Positions 16,760-24,825 of a DNA stretch of 64,000 bases are shown here, piece after piece. The DNA is from Elusimicrobium simillimum (GTDB lineage Bacteria > Elusimicrobiota > Elusimicrobia > Elusimicrobiales > Elusimicrobiaceae), in contig NZ_JBEVVA010000003.1 of the NCBI RefSeq assembly GCF_049639735.1, positions 434,001 through 498,000 of the forward strand. Reading direction: 5' to 3'. The position numbers and the translations under genes are program-made. The first letter of the stretch is position 1. Each line of letters begins with the position of its first letter. The notes beneath the pieces are model-generated. The model was not told where the DNA came from. It did no database searches and worked only from the letters and a program-made list of their open reading frames with translations.

Positions 16760-17461
16760 ATGCATAATATTTTAGAATTTGATGAACTAAATTCCACCAA
16801 TACCTATGTAAAAGAAAACGCCGCGGCACTTAGCGATAAAACAGCCGTAGTCGCTCTCAGGCAATATTCCGGGCGCGGCAGGTTTGACAGAACGTGGGTT
16901 TCTGACGAGGGCGGACTTTATTTTACCTTGGTTTTAAAACCTGCTAAAACAGATTTTTTGCATAACTTAACACAGCTTATGTGCGTAAGCGTGTGTACGG
17001 CGGTAAACGCTTACGGTCTTAAAAGTTATATTAAATGGCCTAATGACGTGCATATTAATAAACAAAAAATTTGCGGCATTTTAAGCGAGGCCGTTATAAA
17101 AGACGGCAAGTTTTACGCCTTGGCGCTGGGCACCGGCATTAACGTGGGGCAGGCGGCCGTAAACGGCGTTAACCAAAGCGCGACGTCGCTAAAAGAGCAG
17201 GGCGTGGAGGTAGGCAGGCAAGACATTTTAAACGCAGTGCTTAACAATTTTTTTAGTTTATATGAAGATGTTATAAACAACGGTTTTGCAGCAATTAGTG
17301 AGCAGTACAGGCAGTTGTTCCCGTTTTTAGGAACGCAGGTCACATTATCCGCGCAAGGTAATATTACAGGTTTGGCCGCGGGCATAAGTGACCTGGGGGA
17401 ACTTATACTTTTAACCCCCGAAGGAAAAGAAATAAAAGTTTTAACAGGAGAGATTATATGA
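16760..17461 (+). CDS. birA: biotin--[acetyl-CoA-carboxylase] ligase (monofunctional)
   Basis: 233 residues from the ATG at 16760. The in-frame codon at 16724 would add 12 residues (MRVCSKPCTIKK) not expected for the family. The biotin-binding motif GRGRFDRTW is near residue 36 and KWPNDV near 93, with a short C-terminal domain. It lacks the N-terminal DNA-binding domain of E. coli BirA, so it is a class I ligase without repressor function. Its stop codon overlaps the oadG start (ATGA), and OadA two genes on has a biotinyl domain, so this operon encodes both the biotin-protein substrate and the enzyme that loads it. Confidence 0.93.
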   Translation: MHNILEFDELNSTNTYVKENAAALSDKTAVVALRQYSGRGRFDRTWVSDEGGLYFTLVLKPAKTDFLHNLTQLMCVSVCTAVNAYGLKSYIKWPNDVHINKQKICGILSEAVIKDGKFYALALGTGINVGQAAVNGVNQSATSLKEQGVEVGRQDILNAVLNNFFSLYEDVINNGFAAISEQYRQLFPFLGTQVTLSAQGNITGLAAGISDLGELILLTPEGKEIKVLTGEII

Positions 17462-17688
17462 ATGAATCGGGCATATTAATGCAGGGCGTCATGGTTACGG
17501 CTATAGGCATGAGCTTTGTGTTTATATTTTTAACGTTCATGATTGGCGCTATGAACGTGCTTAAATACGCTGTGGCCGCACTCGACAAAGTTTTACCGCT
17601 GCCGCAGGAAGCAAAACACACCGCCAAGGCGGACCACGGCAAAATAGCATTGGCAATTGCCGCGGCAAGAAAGTTCGCTGGTAAGTAG
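17458..17688 (+). CDS. oadG: sodium pump decarboxylase gamma subunit
   Basis: 76 residues. One N-terminal membrane helix (about 8-32: VMVTAIGMSFVFIFLTFMI) is followed by a short soluble tail with His/Asp/Lys. This is the size and layout of OadG, which anchors the alpha subunit to the beta subunit. It overlaps birA by 4 bases and precedes oadA by 28 bases. Identification rests on topology plus position between birA and oadA/oadB. Confidence 0.85.
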   Translation: MNESGILMQGVMVTAIGMSFVFIFLTFMIGAMNVLKYAVAALDKVLPLPQEAKHTAKADHGKIALAIAAARKFAGK

Positions 17689-17716
17689 TTTTAAGTTTTA
17701 AAGGAGAATAGCAGAA

Positions 17717-19507
17717 ATGAAAAAGATTAATTTTATGGTAACAGCGTTTAGAGACGGGTTTCAGTCTGTCTACGGCGCGCGTGTTTTCGCAAAGGACTAT
17801 ATGCCGGCTGTTGAAGCGGCAAAAAACGCGGGTATCACACATTTTGAAGCGGGCGGCGGGGCTATGTTCCAGTCACCGTTTTTTTATTCTAACGAAAATT
17901 CCTTCGACAACATGGACCTCTTTAGAAAAACAGCCGGTAAAGACGCTAACCTGCAAACCTTAGCGCGCGGCGTTAACGTGGTAGGCCTTGAATCACAAAG
18001 CAGCGACATTATCAAATTACACGCCGACCTTTTTAAAAAACACGGCATGACCACAATTAGAAACTTTGACGCCTTGAACGACGTTAACAACCTTATTTAC
18101 AGCGGCAAATGTATTAAAGACGCCGGGCTTAAGCACGAGGTCTGCGTTTCCATGATGTCACTTGCCCCGGGCTGGGATAAAGAAGGCAAAACACATACGC
18201 CTGAGTTCTACTCCAAAATTTTAAAACAGATTTTAGACGCGGGCATCGTGTTTGACAGCGTTTGTTTTAAAGACGCTTCCGGCACATCAACCCCCACAAC
18301 CGTGCACCAGACAATAGCCTTAGCGCGTAAAATGCTGCCCGAAGGCACAAAAATAGTTTTCCACACGCACGAAACAGCCGGCAACTCCATTGCCTGCTAC
18401 CTAGAAGCTATCCGCGCGGGCGCGGACTCTATAGACCTGTCGCTTTCACCCGTATCGGGCGGCACCTGCTCACCTGACGTGGCCACCATGTGGCACGCGC
18501 TTAGAGGTTCAGAGTATACATTAGATATTGATATCAATAAAGTTATGGAAGCGGAAAAAGTATTTGAAGACTGCATGAAAGATTACTTTTTACCGCCCGA
18601 ATCAAAAGCTGTCGACCCAAGAATCCCCTTTGCCCCTATGCCGGGCGGCGCTTTAACAGCCAATACACAAATGATGAGAGACAACGGCATTTTGGACAAA
18701 TATAATGAAGTTATTGACAACATGGGCGAATGCGTAAGACGCGGCGGCTTCGGCACGTCAGTCACACCGGTTTCCCAGTTCTACTTCCAACAGGCTTTTA
18801 ACAACACAATGTTCGGCCCCTGGAAAAAGTTTGCAGATGGCTACGGTAAAATGGTGCTTGGCTATTTCGGCAAAACACCCGTCGCACCGGACCCGGAGAT
18901 TGTTAAACTGGCCGCCAAAGAGCTTGGCCTTGAACCTACAACAAAACCTGTTTTAGAAATTAACGACGCCAACCCCAAAAAAGGCATTAAGCCCGCTACA
19001 GAAAAACTGCAGGCTAACAACCTGCCCGTAACGGACGAAAACATCTTTATTACAGCCGCTTGCGGTGATAAAGGTATAGACTTCCTTAAAGGCACGGCCA
19101 AAGTAAGCGTACGCAAAGGCGCCGCAGCCGCTAAATCGGCCGAAGGTTCCAACGCCTGCGCTGTTACCATTGACGGTACGGTTTATAACGTACAATTAGA
19201 CGGCGATAAAGCCACAGTTAACGGCAAAGCTTATAATGTAAGCGTAGCCGAGGGCAAAGCCGACGCTTCCAAACCCGCTGCCGCCGCAGGCGGCGCCGCT
19301 AAAGAAATGAAAGCCCCACTCCCGGGCGCTGTCATGAGGCTTAGCGTAAACGAGGGCGACCATGTTTCCGAAGGCCAAACCATACTTGTTATGGAAGCCA
19401 TGAAAATGGAAACAGAAGTTAAGGCCATATCTTCCGGCGCTGTACACTTTAAAGTAAAAGCCGGCGACAGAGTAGCCACAGGCGACGCTCTGGCCGAAAT
19501 CAAATAA
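17717..19507 (+). CDS. oadA: biotin-dependent carboxyltransferase, oxaloacetate/pyruvate decarboxylase alpha-like subunit
   Basis: 596 residues with AAGGAGAA before the ATG. The N-terminal TIM-barrel carboxyltransferase domain has FRDGFQS (metal Asp), CFKDASGT (catalytic Lys) and HTHETAG (metal His pair). A conserved carboxylase domain follows to about 470. An Ala/Lys-rich linker leads to the C-terminal biotinyl domain with the biotinylation motif EAMKMET near 565. The barrel is divergent: the usual LRDxxQSxxATR and WGGATF appear as FRDGFQSVYGAR and AGGGAMF. It therefore may not use oxaloacetate; the acid substrate is unproven. It works with OadB and OadG as a sodium pump at the membrane. Confidence 0.9.
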   Translation: MKKINFMVTAFRDGFQSVYGARVFAKDYMPAVEAAKNAGITHFEAGGGAMFQSPFFYSNENSFDNMDLFRKTAGKDANLQTLARGVNVVGLESQSSDIIKLHADLFKKHGMTTIRNFDALNDVNNLIYSGKCIKDAGLKHEVCVSMMSLAPGWDKEGKTHTPEFYSKILKQILDAGIVFDSVCFKDASGTSTPTTVHQTIALARKMLPEGTKIVFHTHETAGNSIACYLEAIRAGADSIDLSLSPVSGGTCSPDVATMWHALRGSEYTLDIDINKVMEAEKVFEDCMKDYFLPPESKAVDPRIPFAPMPGGALTANTQMMRDNGILDKYNEVIDNMGECVRRGGFGTSVTPVSQFYFQQAFNNTMFGPWKKFADGYGKMVLGYFGKTPVAPDPEIVKLAAKELGLEPTTKPVLEINDANPKKGIKPATEKLQANNLPVTDENIFITAACGDKGIDFLKGTAKVSVRKGAAAAKSAEGSNACAVTIDGTVYNVQLDGDKATVNGKAYNVSVAEGKADASKPAAAAGGAAKEMKAPLPGAVMRLSVNEGDHVSEGQTILVMEAMKMETEVKAISSGAVHFKVKAGDRVATGDALAEIK

Positions 19508-19521
19508 GGAACGGTATAAAA

Positions 19522-20664
19522 ATGGAATTAACAGAAGCTTTAATAGGTTTGTGGCAATCAACCGGTCTTTATAACCTTGCTTGGCAGCAGGGGGTAATGA
19601 TTTTGGTTTGTATGGTGCTGCTTTGGCTTGGTATAGCCAAACAGTTTGAGCCTTTGCTCTTAATCCCCATAGCTTTCGGCGGTGTGCTGGCAAATATTCC
19701 GGTGGCGGAAATTGCCGGGCCGGCCGGCTTTTTGGGCATTATTTATAACTTTGGTATAAACTCAGGTTTATTTCCGCTGTTTATATTTATAGGCGTTGGC
19801 GCTATGACGGACTTTGGCCCGCTTATAGCCAACCCTAAAATGGCGCTCTTGGGCGGCGCGGCGCAGTTTGGTATATTTACCACGCTGCTTGGCGCGCTTT
19901 TGCTTACCCATTTCGGTATTTTGGACTTTAGCATACAAGACGCCGGCGCTATAGGCATTATCGGCGGCGCGGACGGCCCTACGGCTATATTTTTAGCCAG
20001 CCGTTTGGCTCCTGAGTTGTTGGGTGCTATAGCCGTGGCGGCGTATTCTTATATGGCTTTGGTGCCTATAATACAGCCCCCTATTATGCGCGCTTTAACA
20101 ACTGCTGAAGAGCGCAAAATAGAAATGAAACAAATGCGCCACGTAACCAAAAGGGAAAAGATTTTATTCCCCATAATGGTATTGTTGCTTTGCGGTCTTT
20201 TACTGCCAGACGCCGCGCCGTTGCTTGGCGCGATAACATTTGGTAACCTGCTTACCGAGTGCGGCGTAACGGACAGACTGTCCAAAACAGCGCAGAATGA
20301 GTTTATTAACATTGTTACCATAATGTTAGGCTTGGCGGTAGGTTCTAAGCTGTCTGCAGAACAGTTCCTGGTAGGCAAGACTTTAGGCATTTTAGTGCTG
20401 GGTGTTGTTGCGTTTGGCGTGGGTACGGCTTCAGGTGTACTGCTTGCCAAGCTTATGAACGTATTCAGCAAAGATAAAATTAACCCGCTTATTGGTTCCG
20501 CAGGCGTGTCCGCCGTTCCTATGGCGGCCCGTGTTTCCAACAAGGTGGGGCAAGAGTCTAACCCGCACAACTTTCTGCTCATGCACGCCATGGGGCCTAA
20601 CGTATCAGGCGTTATAGGCAGCGCGGTTGTGGCTGGTATACTGCTGTCACTGCTTGGTAAATAA
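19522..20664 (+). CDS. oadB: sodium-ion-translocating decarboxylase beta subunit
   Basis: 380 residues with about ten membrane helices, the normal size for OadB/GcdB/MmdB. Family motifs are present: GIGAMTDFGPLIANPK-like sequence near 93-106, GIIGGADGPTAIF near 147-159 (the sodium/carboxybiotin site with its Asp), and the C-terminal GSAGVSAVPMAARV and HNFLLMHAMGPNVSGVIGSA. It decarboxylates carboxybiotin on the alpha subunit and exports Na+. It is 14 bases after oadA, with AAGGAACGG as ribosome site. Confidence 0.95.
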   Translation: MELTEALIGLWQSTGLYNLAWQQGVMILVCMVLLWLGIAKQFEPLLLIPIAFGGVLANIPVAEIAGPAGFLGIIYNFGINSGLFPLFIFIGVGAMTDFGPLIANPKMALLGGAAQFGIFTTLLGALLLTHFGILDFSIQDAGAIGIIGGADGPTAIFLASRLAPELLGAIAVAAYSYMALVPIIQPPIMRALTTAEERKIEMKQMRHVTKREKILFPIMVLLLCGLLLPDAAPLLGAITFGNLLTECGVTDRLSKTAQNEFINIVTIMLGLAVGSKLSAEQFLVGKTLGILVLGVVAFGVGTASGVLLAKLMNVFSKDKINPLIGSAGVSAVPMAARVSNKVGQESNPHNFLLMHAMGPNVSGVIGSAVVAGILLSLLGK

Positions 20665-20693
20665 GTAAAGTTTTTAGGTTTTATAACAATAAA

Positions 20694-20733
20694 ACGCCCC
20701 TCTTTTCTACCGGGAAAGGGGGGCATTTGTATA
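20694..20733 (+). terminator. probable terminator after oadB
   Basis: GCCCCTCTTTTC and GGAAAGGGGGGC form an imperfect stem 30 bases after the oadB stop; the T tail is weak. Confidence 0.6.
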
Positions 20734-20817
20734 GGTAAAAGGTTAATATTCCTTGAAATATAAAGTAAAACTATTATAGAATAGATAAGTAGCAATTATC
20801 ACTTAAGGAGAAATTAA

Positions 20818-21120
20818 ATGAAAAAAGTATTAGCATTAGCAGCTGTAGTAGTTATGCTCGCAGCCTGCACATCACCTGCCTCCTACCTCGGCGGCGCTTT
20901 AATCAGCGAAACAGTTGAACCTACAATGGTAACCGGCAACACCGGTACAAAAACAGGCAAAGCTTGCGGCAAAAACTACTTATCAATCTTTGCTTCTGGC
21001 GATATGTCAATTGAAGCCGCCAAAAAAGCCGGCAACATCAGAACAGTAACATCAGTTGACAGAGAAGTCAAAAACTTCATCTTAGTCGCCGATGTCTGCA
21101 CAATCGTTACAGGCAACTAA
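20818..21120 (+). CDS. TRL-like family lipoprotein
   Basis: 100 residues with AAGGAGA before the ATG. A lipoprotein signal peptide with lipobox LAAC places the lipid Cys at 17. The mature part matches the TRL-like pattern: a Gly-rich opening (YLGGAL), TGKACGKNYLSIFASGDMSIEAAKKAGNI in two short blocks, and VDREVKNFILVADVCTIVTG. The molecular function is unknown in the family. It stands alone between terminators. Codon use is strongly biased (many CTT/GCT/GGC), which suggests high expression. Confidence 0.8.
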   Translation: MKKVLALAAVVVMLAACTSPASYLGGALISETVEPTMVTGNTGTKTGKACGKNYLSIFASGDMSIEAAKKAGNIRTVTSVDREVKNFILVADVCTIVTGN

Positions 21121-21140
21121 TTAAGATTTAGAATCTTAAA

Positions 21141-21168
21141 AAACCCTGCCTTAGGGCAGGGTTTTTTG
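21141..21168 (+). terminator. rho-independent terminator
   Basis: AACCCTGCC/GGCAGGGTT stem, loop TTAG, T-run; 20 bases after the TRL-like gene. Confidence 0.93.
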
Positions 21169-21186
21169 TTTCCTCCTGCGGAGGAA

Positions 21187-21312
21187 ACACCCCAAATCTT
21201 TGGCGGATTTTTAAGTTTCGCCCGTTTGGACACACACTTCACTCGCAAGCTCGCTGCGGACAAGTGTGCCTGAAACGGGCGAAACTTAAAAATCCACTCA
21301 AATCTTCGGGGG
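21187..21312. repeat. long-hairpin element H1 (variable complementary arms)
   Basis: The 23-bp arm at 21205-21227, starting GGATTTTTAAG, is perfectly complementary to 21273-21295, and an inner CACACTT/AAGTGTG stem lies in the loop. The flanks GGCGGATTTTT and AAAAATCCACTCAAA are shared with H2 and H3, but the arm core (TAAGTTTCGCCCGTTT) is unique. With R2 it fills the 390-base gap before rimO. Confidence 0.8.
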
Positions 21313-21342
21313 CCTGGACTTTATTTTATAGATGCTTTTATT

Positions 21343-21452
21343 ATTCCTCGCCCCTTTGGTGGATAGCGTAGCATGCATATATCCGGTATGTAGAGGAAGT
21401 TTTGCCGCGTTGTTTAGCGCAAAGCGCTTGCGGCAAAGCAGGTGAGGTGGCA
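21343..21452. repeat. composite repeat element R2
   Basis: It shares 23 identical bases starting GGATAGCGTAGC (21361-21383) and the following GTATGTAGAGGA with R3 at 47160. A hairpin with arms TTTGCCGC/GCGGCAAA then lies between GAGGAAG and CAGGTGAGG, the same border pair found in R1 and in the right half of R3. It ends about 60 bases before the rimO start. Confidence 0.7.
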
Positions 21453-21512
21453 TGTGAGCTTGTAGCTCGTGGGTATAATGCGTTGTGTTTACAAATAAGA
21501 TAAAATATATAT

Positions 21513-22805
21513 ATGAGCAAAATATTTACCATCAGCCTTGGCTGCAGCAAAAATCTTACTGATACAGAAGAAATTTTAGGCAACCTCCTCCATAAGCGCC
21601 ACACCTTAGTGGCCAGTGAGGCGGACGCCGATACCATTATCATAAACACCTGCGCCTTCATAAAACCCGCCAGACAGGAGGCCGACCGCGAGATTAAACG
21701 CGCAAGCCGCTTAAAGGCCAAAGGCAAAGTAAAAACGCTCATAGTAGCAGGCTGTCTCACACATAAAGAGGGCAAAACTCTACCCGCTAAATACCCGTTG
21801 GTGGACGCTTTTATAGGCCTTAACGAGATAGAAAAAGTAGACAAAGTGCTAAAAACCCCAAAACACAGTTTTAACTGCGCCCCAACCATGATTGCCGCGC
21901 CCAAATTTAAACTGCAGTTAACCGTGCCCCATAGCGCCTACCTAAAAGTGGCCGACGGCTGTAATAATTGCTGCGCCTACTGCACAATACCGTCAATAAG
22001 GGGTCGTTTCCGCTCCAAAACAGTGGACGAAATAGTGACGGAGGCCAAAGCCATGGCCGCCAATGGCGTTAAAGAAATTTCGCTCATAGCGCAGGACACA
22101 ACCGCCTACGGCCAGGATATATACGGCAAACCGTCTTTAGTTAAATTACTGCGTAAACTGGTAAAAATAAAGGGTGTGGAATGGTACAGAATAATGTACG
22201 CCTACCCCGAAACAGTTACTGAAGAACTTTTAAAGTTTATAGCGGAAAACCCCAAAATTTGCCGCTACATTGATATGCCGCTGCAACATATTGCCGACCC
22301 TGTGCTAAAAGCCATGCGCCGCAGAAGCGGCTCGGCCGAAATAAAAGAAAAAATAAAGATGATACGCAAATATGTGCCCGAAATGGCCTTGCGCACCAAC
22401 TTTATAGCGGGGTTCCCGGGGGAAACAGATGGGGATTTTGGGGAACTTAAGAAATTTGTAAAAGACACAAAATTTGATAATGTAGGCGTATTTGCCTACA
22501 GCAAAGAGGACGGCACCGCCGCCGCCATAATGAAAAACCAAATACCAAAGGCAGTTAAAAACGCCAGAGCGGAAGAGCTGGTAACTGCCCAAAGCCGCGT
22601 GGTAGACGCCAATAATAAAAAACTAAAAGGCAAAATAATAACCGTACTTTTGGACTCCCCCAACAGTGGCCGCAGCCAGGCCGACTCGCCCGACATCGAC
22701 GGCAGAGTATACATAGAGGGCAAAAGCAAATACAAGGCGGGCGACTTTGTAAAAGTAAAAATCACCCGCGCCCAGGGCTACAACAGGTTTGGTAAGATTG
22801 TTTAA
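21513..22805 (+). CDS. rimO: ribosomal protein uS12 methylthiotransferase
   Basis: 430 residues, the usual length. The N-terminal UPF0004 domain has SLGCSKNLTDTE (first [4Fe-4S] cluster Cys) and further Cys in NTCAF and GCLTHKEGK. The radical SAM domain has the CNNCCAYCTIP signature (CxxxCxxC) near 150 and a GRFRSK motif. A C-terminal TRAM domain (about 365-430) follows. It adds a methylthio group to Asp of ribosomal protein S12. GRFRSK and the overall length favour RimO over MiaB. No clear Shine-Dalgarno is visible. Confidence 0.95.
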   Translation: MSKIFTISLGCSKNLTDTEEILGNLLHKRHTLVASEADADTIIINTCAFIKPARQEADREIKRASRLKAKGKVKTLIVAGCLTHKEGKTLPAKYPLVDAFIGLNEIEKVDKVLKTPKHSFNCAPTMIAAPKFKLQLTVPHSAYLKVADGCNNCCAYCTIPSIRGRFRSKTVDEIVTEAKAMAANGVKEISLIAQDTTAYGQDIYGKPSLVKLLRKLVKIKGVEWYRIMYAYPETVTEELLKFIAENPKICRYIDMPLQHIADPVLKAMRRRSGSAEIKEKIKMIRKYVPEMALRTNFIAGFPGETDGDFGELKKFVKDTKFDNVGVFAYSKEDGTAAAIMKNQIPKAVKNARAEELVTAQSRVVDANNKKLKGKIITVLLDSPNSGRSQADSPDIDGRVYIEGKSKYKAGDFVKVKITRAQGYNRFGKIV

Positions 22806-22830
22806 ATCAAATAAAAGTATGAACTAAAAA

Positions 22831-22870
22831 GGCCGCCCAATAGGGCGGCCGTATTAATAAGTTAGATTTT
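22831..22870. repeat. G-hairpin repeat, copy 1
   Basis: GGCCGCCC-AATA-GGGCGGCC, then GTATTAATAAGTTAGATTTT; repeated exactly 100 bases downstream. Read on the minus strand the hairpin is followed by TTTTT, so it can terminate leftward transcription. Confidence 0.85.
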
Positions 22871-22930
22871 GATATGTTGTAATTTTGATGAAATCAAAAT
22901 AATCAAAATCGCTTTTTGCATAGCAAAAAG

Positions 22931-22970
22931 GCCGCCCAATAGGGCGGCCGTATTAATAAGTTAGATTTTA
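22931..22970 (-). terminator. G-hairpin repeat, copy 2; terminator for the 22972-23376 gene
   Basis: Identical over 40 bases to 22831-22870. It lies immediately beyond the stop codon of the minus-strand gene and is followed by TTTTT in that direction. Between the copies are two more small hairpins (ATTTTGATGAAATCAAAAT and CTTTTTGCATAGCAAAAAG). A related hairpin with GTATTAATA flank occurs at 43340-43372 in the opposite orientation. Confidence 0.8.
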
Positions 22971-22971
22971 T

Positions 22972-23376
22972 TTAAATCTTACCGCCTATCAGCAGTGTTC
23001 CGGGGGTGATTTCTTCTCCTTTTTTGCCTATGGCAGGGTGTAGGAATATATCATTATTTTTAAGAGAAAAGCCTATAAAAGCAATGTCAATGTTTTTAGC
23101 TTTTAACTTGGTTTTTATATAAACTTTATTGCCGTCAATTTTGTAACACAGGTTTATTTTACCTTTCCAGTCTTCTGATTCTATAGCGTAAGAGGAAGTT
23201 TTGCCAAATACTTTTACGGCGCTGTCCAGCGTTAAAACAAAATATTGGGTTTTTTTAGTGATATCAAGGTTAACTTGTTGGTTAAGAGTGATTGGGGTGT
23301 ACTTTTTATTATCTTTTGCCGTTAATATAGCCGGGGCAATTAACAGGGCCAAAATTAATGCTGTAAGTTTTTTCAT
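22972..23376 (-). CDS. exported protein of unknown function
   Basis: 134 residues from the ATG at 23376. GGAG lies 8 bases upstream of this start and would fall inside a coding extension from 23388. A signal peptide covers about 1-20 (ALLIAPAILTA). The mature part is rich in alternating hydrophobic residues and is probably a single beta-sandwich. It ends GTLLIGGKI. I recognise no family. It is flanked by its own terminator at 22931. Confidence 0.6.
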   Translation of the reverse strand: MKKLTALILALLIAPAILTAKDNKKYTPITLNQQVNLDITKKTQYFVLTLDSAVKVFGKTSSYAIESEDWKGKINLCYKIDGNKVYIKTKLKAKNIDIAFIGFSLKNNDIFLHPAIGKKGEEITPGTLLIGGKI

Positions 23377-23413
23377 AAGCGTCTCCAAGTTTTTTATCTT
23401 TAATTAGTATAAC

Positions 23414-23445
23414 AAAAAAGCCCCGCTTTGGCGGGGCTTTTTTTT
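23414..23445 (-). terminator. rho-independent terminator
   Basis: AGCCCCGC/GCGGGGCT stem with A and T tracts on both sides; serves the minus-strand gene ending at 23462. Confidence 0.9.
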
Positions 23446-23461
23446 GTGTGTTAAATCTAAA

Positions 23462-23932
23462 TTATCTGGCAGCTGTTCTAAAGAAGTTGCCTCTGGTGGA
23501 AGCCATTTTAGGCTTGCCTGTCATTTTGTCAGCGTCTATAACAATATCTTTAGAGTTGTTAGCGTACATGCCGTTTGCGGAGCCAAATATATCGCCCGCT
23601 TTTAATACGCCAAGGTTGCCGTGGCTGTTGATTTGCACGTCAAGCTTAACATTGCCCTCAATCTCACCCACCAGCATGTCAGCGGGGGTAATTTTAAACT
23701 CAAGGGGGAATGTGGGGTTAATAACTCTTTTAATAGCCACCGGAACATCCGCTTCATTTTTTACAATGATAGAGCAGGTGTTGTTCTGCGCTTGGGCGTG
23801 CTTAAGTATTCTCGTGTCAGACACTGTTACCGTGCCGGACAAAGAAAATTTGTCTTCCTCTTGCTTATTATAAAAGGAATAAGCACAGAAAACTAAGGCG
23901 CCAAGTACTATTAATGTTATAAAGTTCTTCAT
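23462..23932 (-). CDS. membrane-anchored protein resembling the CcmI/CycH C-terminal domain
   Basis: 156 residues. An N-terminal membrane anchor (about 4-20) leaves the rest outside the membrane. The segment from about 32 to 125 (SGTVTVSDTRI...CSIIVKNEADVPVAIKRVIN...FPLEFKITPADML) follows the pattern of the periplasmic C-terminal domain of the cytochrome c maturation factor CcmI: GTVxxSP, FVFAR, PLAxxR, LPLEFxLxxxD. Here it stands alone, without TPR repeats or other ccm genes nearby. Whether it has anything to do with heme is unknown; similarity was judged by eye. Confidence 0.5.
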   Translation of the reverse strand: MKNFITLIVLGALVFCAYSFYNKQEEDKFSLSGTVTVSDTRILKHAQAQNNTCSIIVKNEADVPVAIKRVINPTFPLEFKITPADMLVGEIEGNVKLDVQINSHGNLGVLKAGDIFGSANGMYANNSKDIVIDADKMTGKPKMASTRGNFFRTAAR

Positions 23933-23970
23933 ATCTATATTTTACCAAAGAAAAACTAATTTGTTACCGG

Positions 23971-24447
23971 CTATTTAGCGGCTTTGGCCCTGGGGCCCCA
24001 AAGGTTGGCGCCGTATACCCAGCCTGTGCAAACGCCTTCCGCTTTGTTGGCCGGTTCGTCCGACACTTGGTACCAGCCGCCTTTTTTACCTAAATATTTA
24101 AGAGCGTAGCCCTTTTCAATTGTGCAGGCAAGTGCGCCGCTGGAGCTGGCGGTTTTGCGTACGTTTAAATCACTGGTGGCAGAAAGGCCCATTTGCGTGC
24201 TGAGCAGTGTATAGTAAATCCAGCCTGTGTGGCCCTCAAAATCTTTTACTTGTACCCATTTTTTATCTTTGGTTACGGAAATCATATCAAGCGGCGTGTA
24301 CTTCCACGCTTTCCATTTTACGGAACATTTTGTGCCGGCGCAGCTGCGGATATTGGCCTCGTACGAACCTACGGTTGCGTACCTGGCGGCAAGCGCGGGG
24401 GCCGCGGCAAAACTTACTATAAGAGCCATGACTAATAATTTCTTCAT
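23971..24447 (-). CDS. exported bacterial SH3-domain protein
   Basis: 158 residues from the ATG at 24447, chosen because AAGGTG lies 8 bases upstream. The longer frame from 24480 adds MCINLNCKVNK before the signal peptide. A signal peptide covers about 1-20 (AAAPALAA). Two SH3b-type domains follow: about 22-90 (NIRSCAGTKCSVKW...WVQVKDFEGHTGWIYY) and about 95-150 (LNVRKTASSSGALACTIEKG...WYQVSD...TGWVYG). Such domains usually bind peptidoglycan or other envelope parts. The Cys pair CAGTKC may form a disulfide. Confidence 0.8.
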   Translation of the reverse strand: MKKLLVMALIVSFAAAPALAARYATVGSYEANIRSCAGTKCSVKWKAWKYTPLDMISVTKDKKWVQVKDFEGHTGWIYYTLLSTQMGLSATSDLNVRKTASSSGALACTIEKGYALKYLGKKGGWYQVSDEPANKAEGVCTGWVYGANLWGPRAKAAK

Positions 24448-24600
24448 TTTGTTCACCTTACAATTAAGATTAATACACAATTACAATATATCAAAATATA
24501 GCAAATTTTAGCAATATTTAATAATTAAATATATTATACAAAGTTAAGTCCTTACTAAAATATTATAATATAAACATAAATTAATACAAGGCGGTAAGTT

Positions 24601-24825
24601 ATGAAAGACAAAGTTCAAGCGGTAATTGAAACCATAAGACCCATTTTACAAGGCGACGGCGGCGACCTGGAACTTGTAAAAGTAGACGAAAACACAGGCA
24701 TAGTATATGTGGCGCTTAAAGGGCGCTGCGGTGGCTGCCCGGCCTCACAAATGACTTTAAAAGCGGTTGTGGAAAGAAAGCTTATGCAGGAAGTGCCCGA
24801 AGTTAAAGGCGTTGAAAGAGTATAA
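24601..24825 (+). CDS. NifU C-terminal (Nfu) domain iron-sulfur carrier
   Basis: 74 residues, a stand-alone Nfu domain with the GDGGDLELV opening and the cluster-binding CGGCPAS (CxxC) near 43-46, then a VERKLMQEVPEV tail. It carries or transfers [4Fe-4S] clusters to apo-proteins; the many Fe-S enzymes of this anaerobe are likely clients. AAGGCGG precedes the ATG. Its stop overlaps the start of the PHP gene (TAATG). Confidence 0.92.
   Translation: MKDKVQAVIETIRPILQGDGGDLELVKVDENTGIVYVALKGRCGGCPASQMTLKAVVERKLMQEVPEVKGVERV

Noticed and set aside
21187..21312. H1 as a terminator or as a CRISPR-like repeat
   Set aside because: The TRL-like gene already has a strong terminator at 21141, H1 has no T-run after the stem, and there are no regularly spaced direct repeats.
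21341..21904. A 187-codon minus-strand frame over the rimO start
   Set aside because: It is antisense to rimO, whose own frame has clear radical SAM motifs; the overlap region includes repeat R2.
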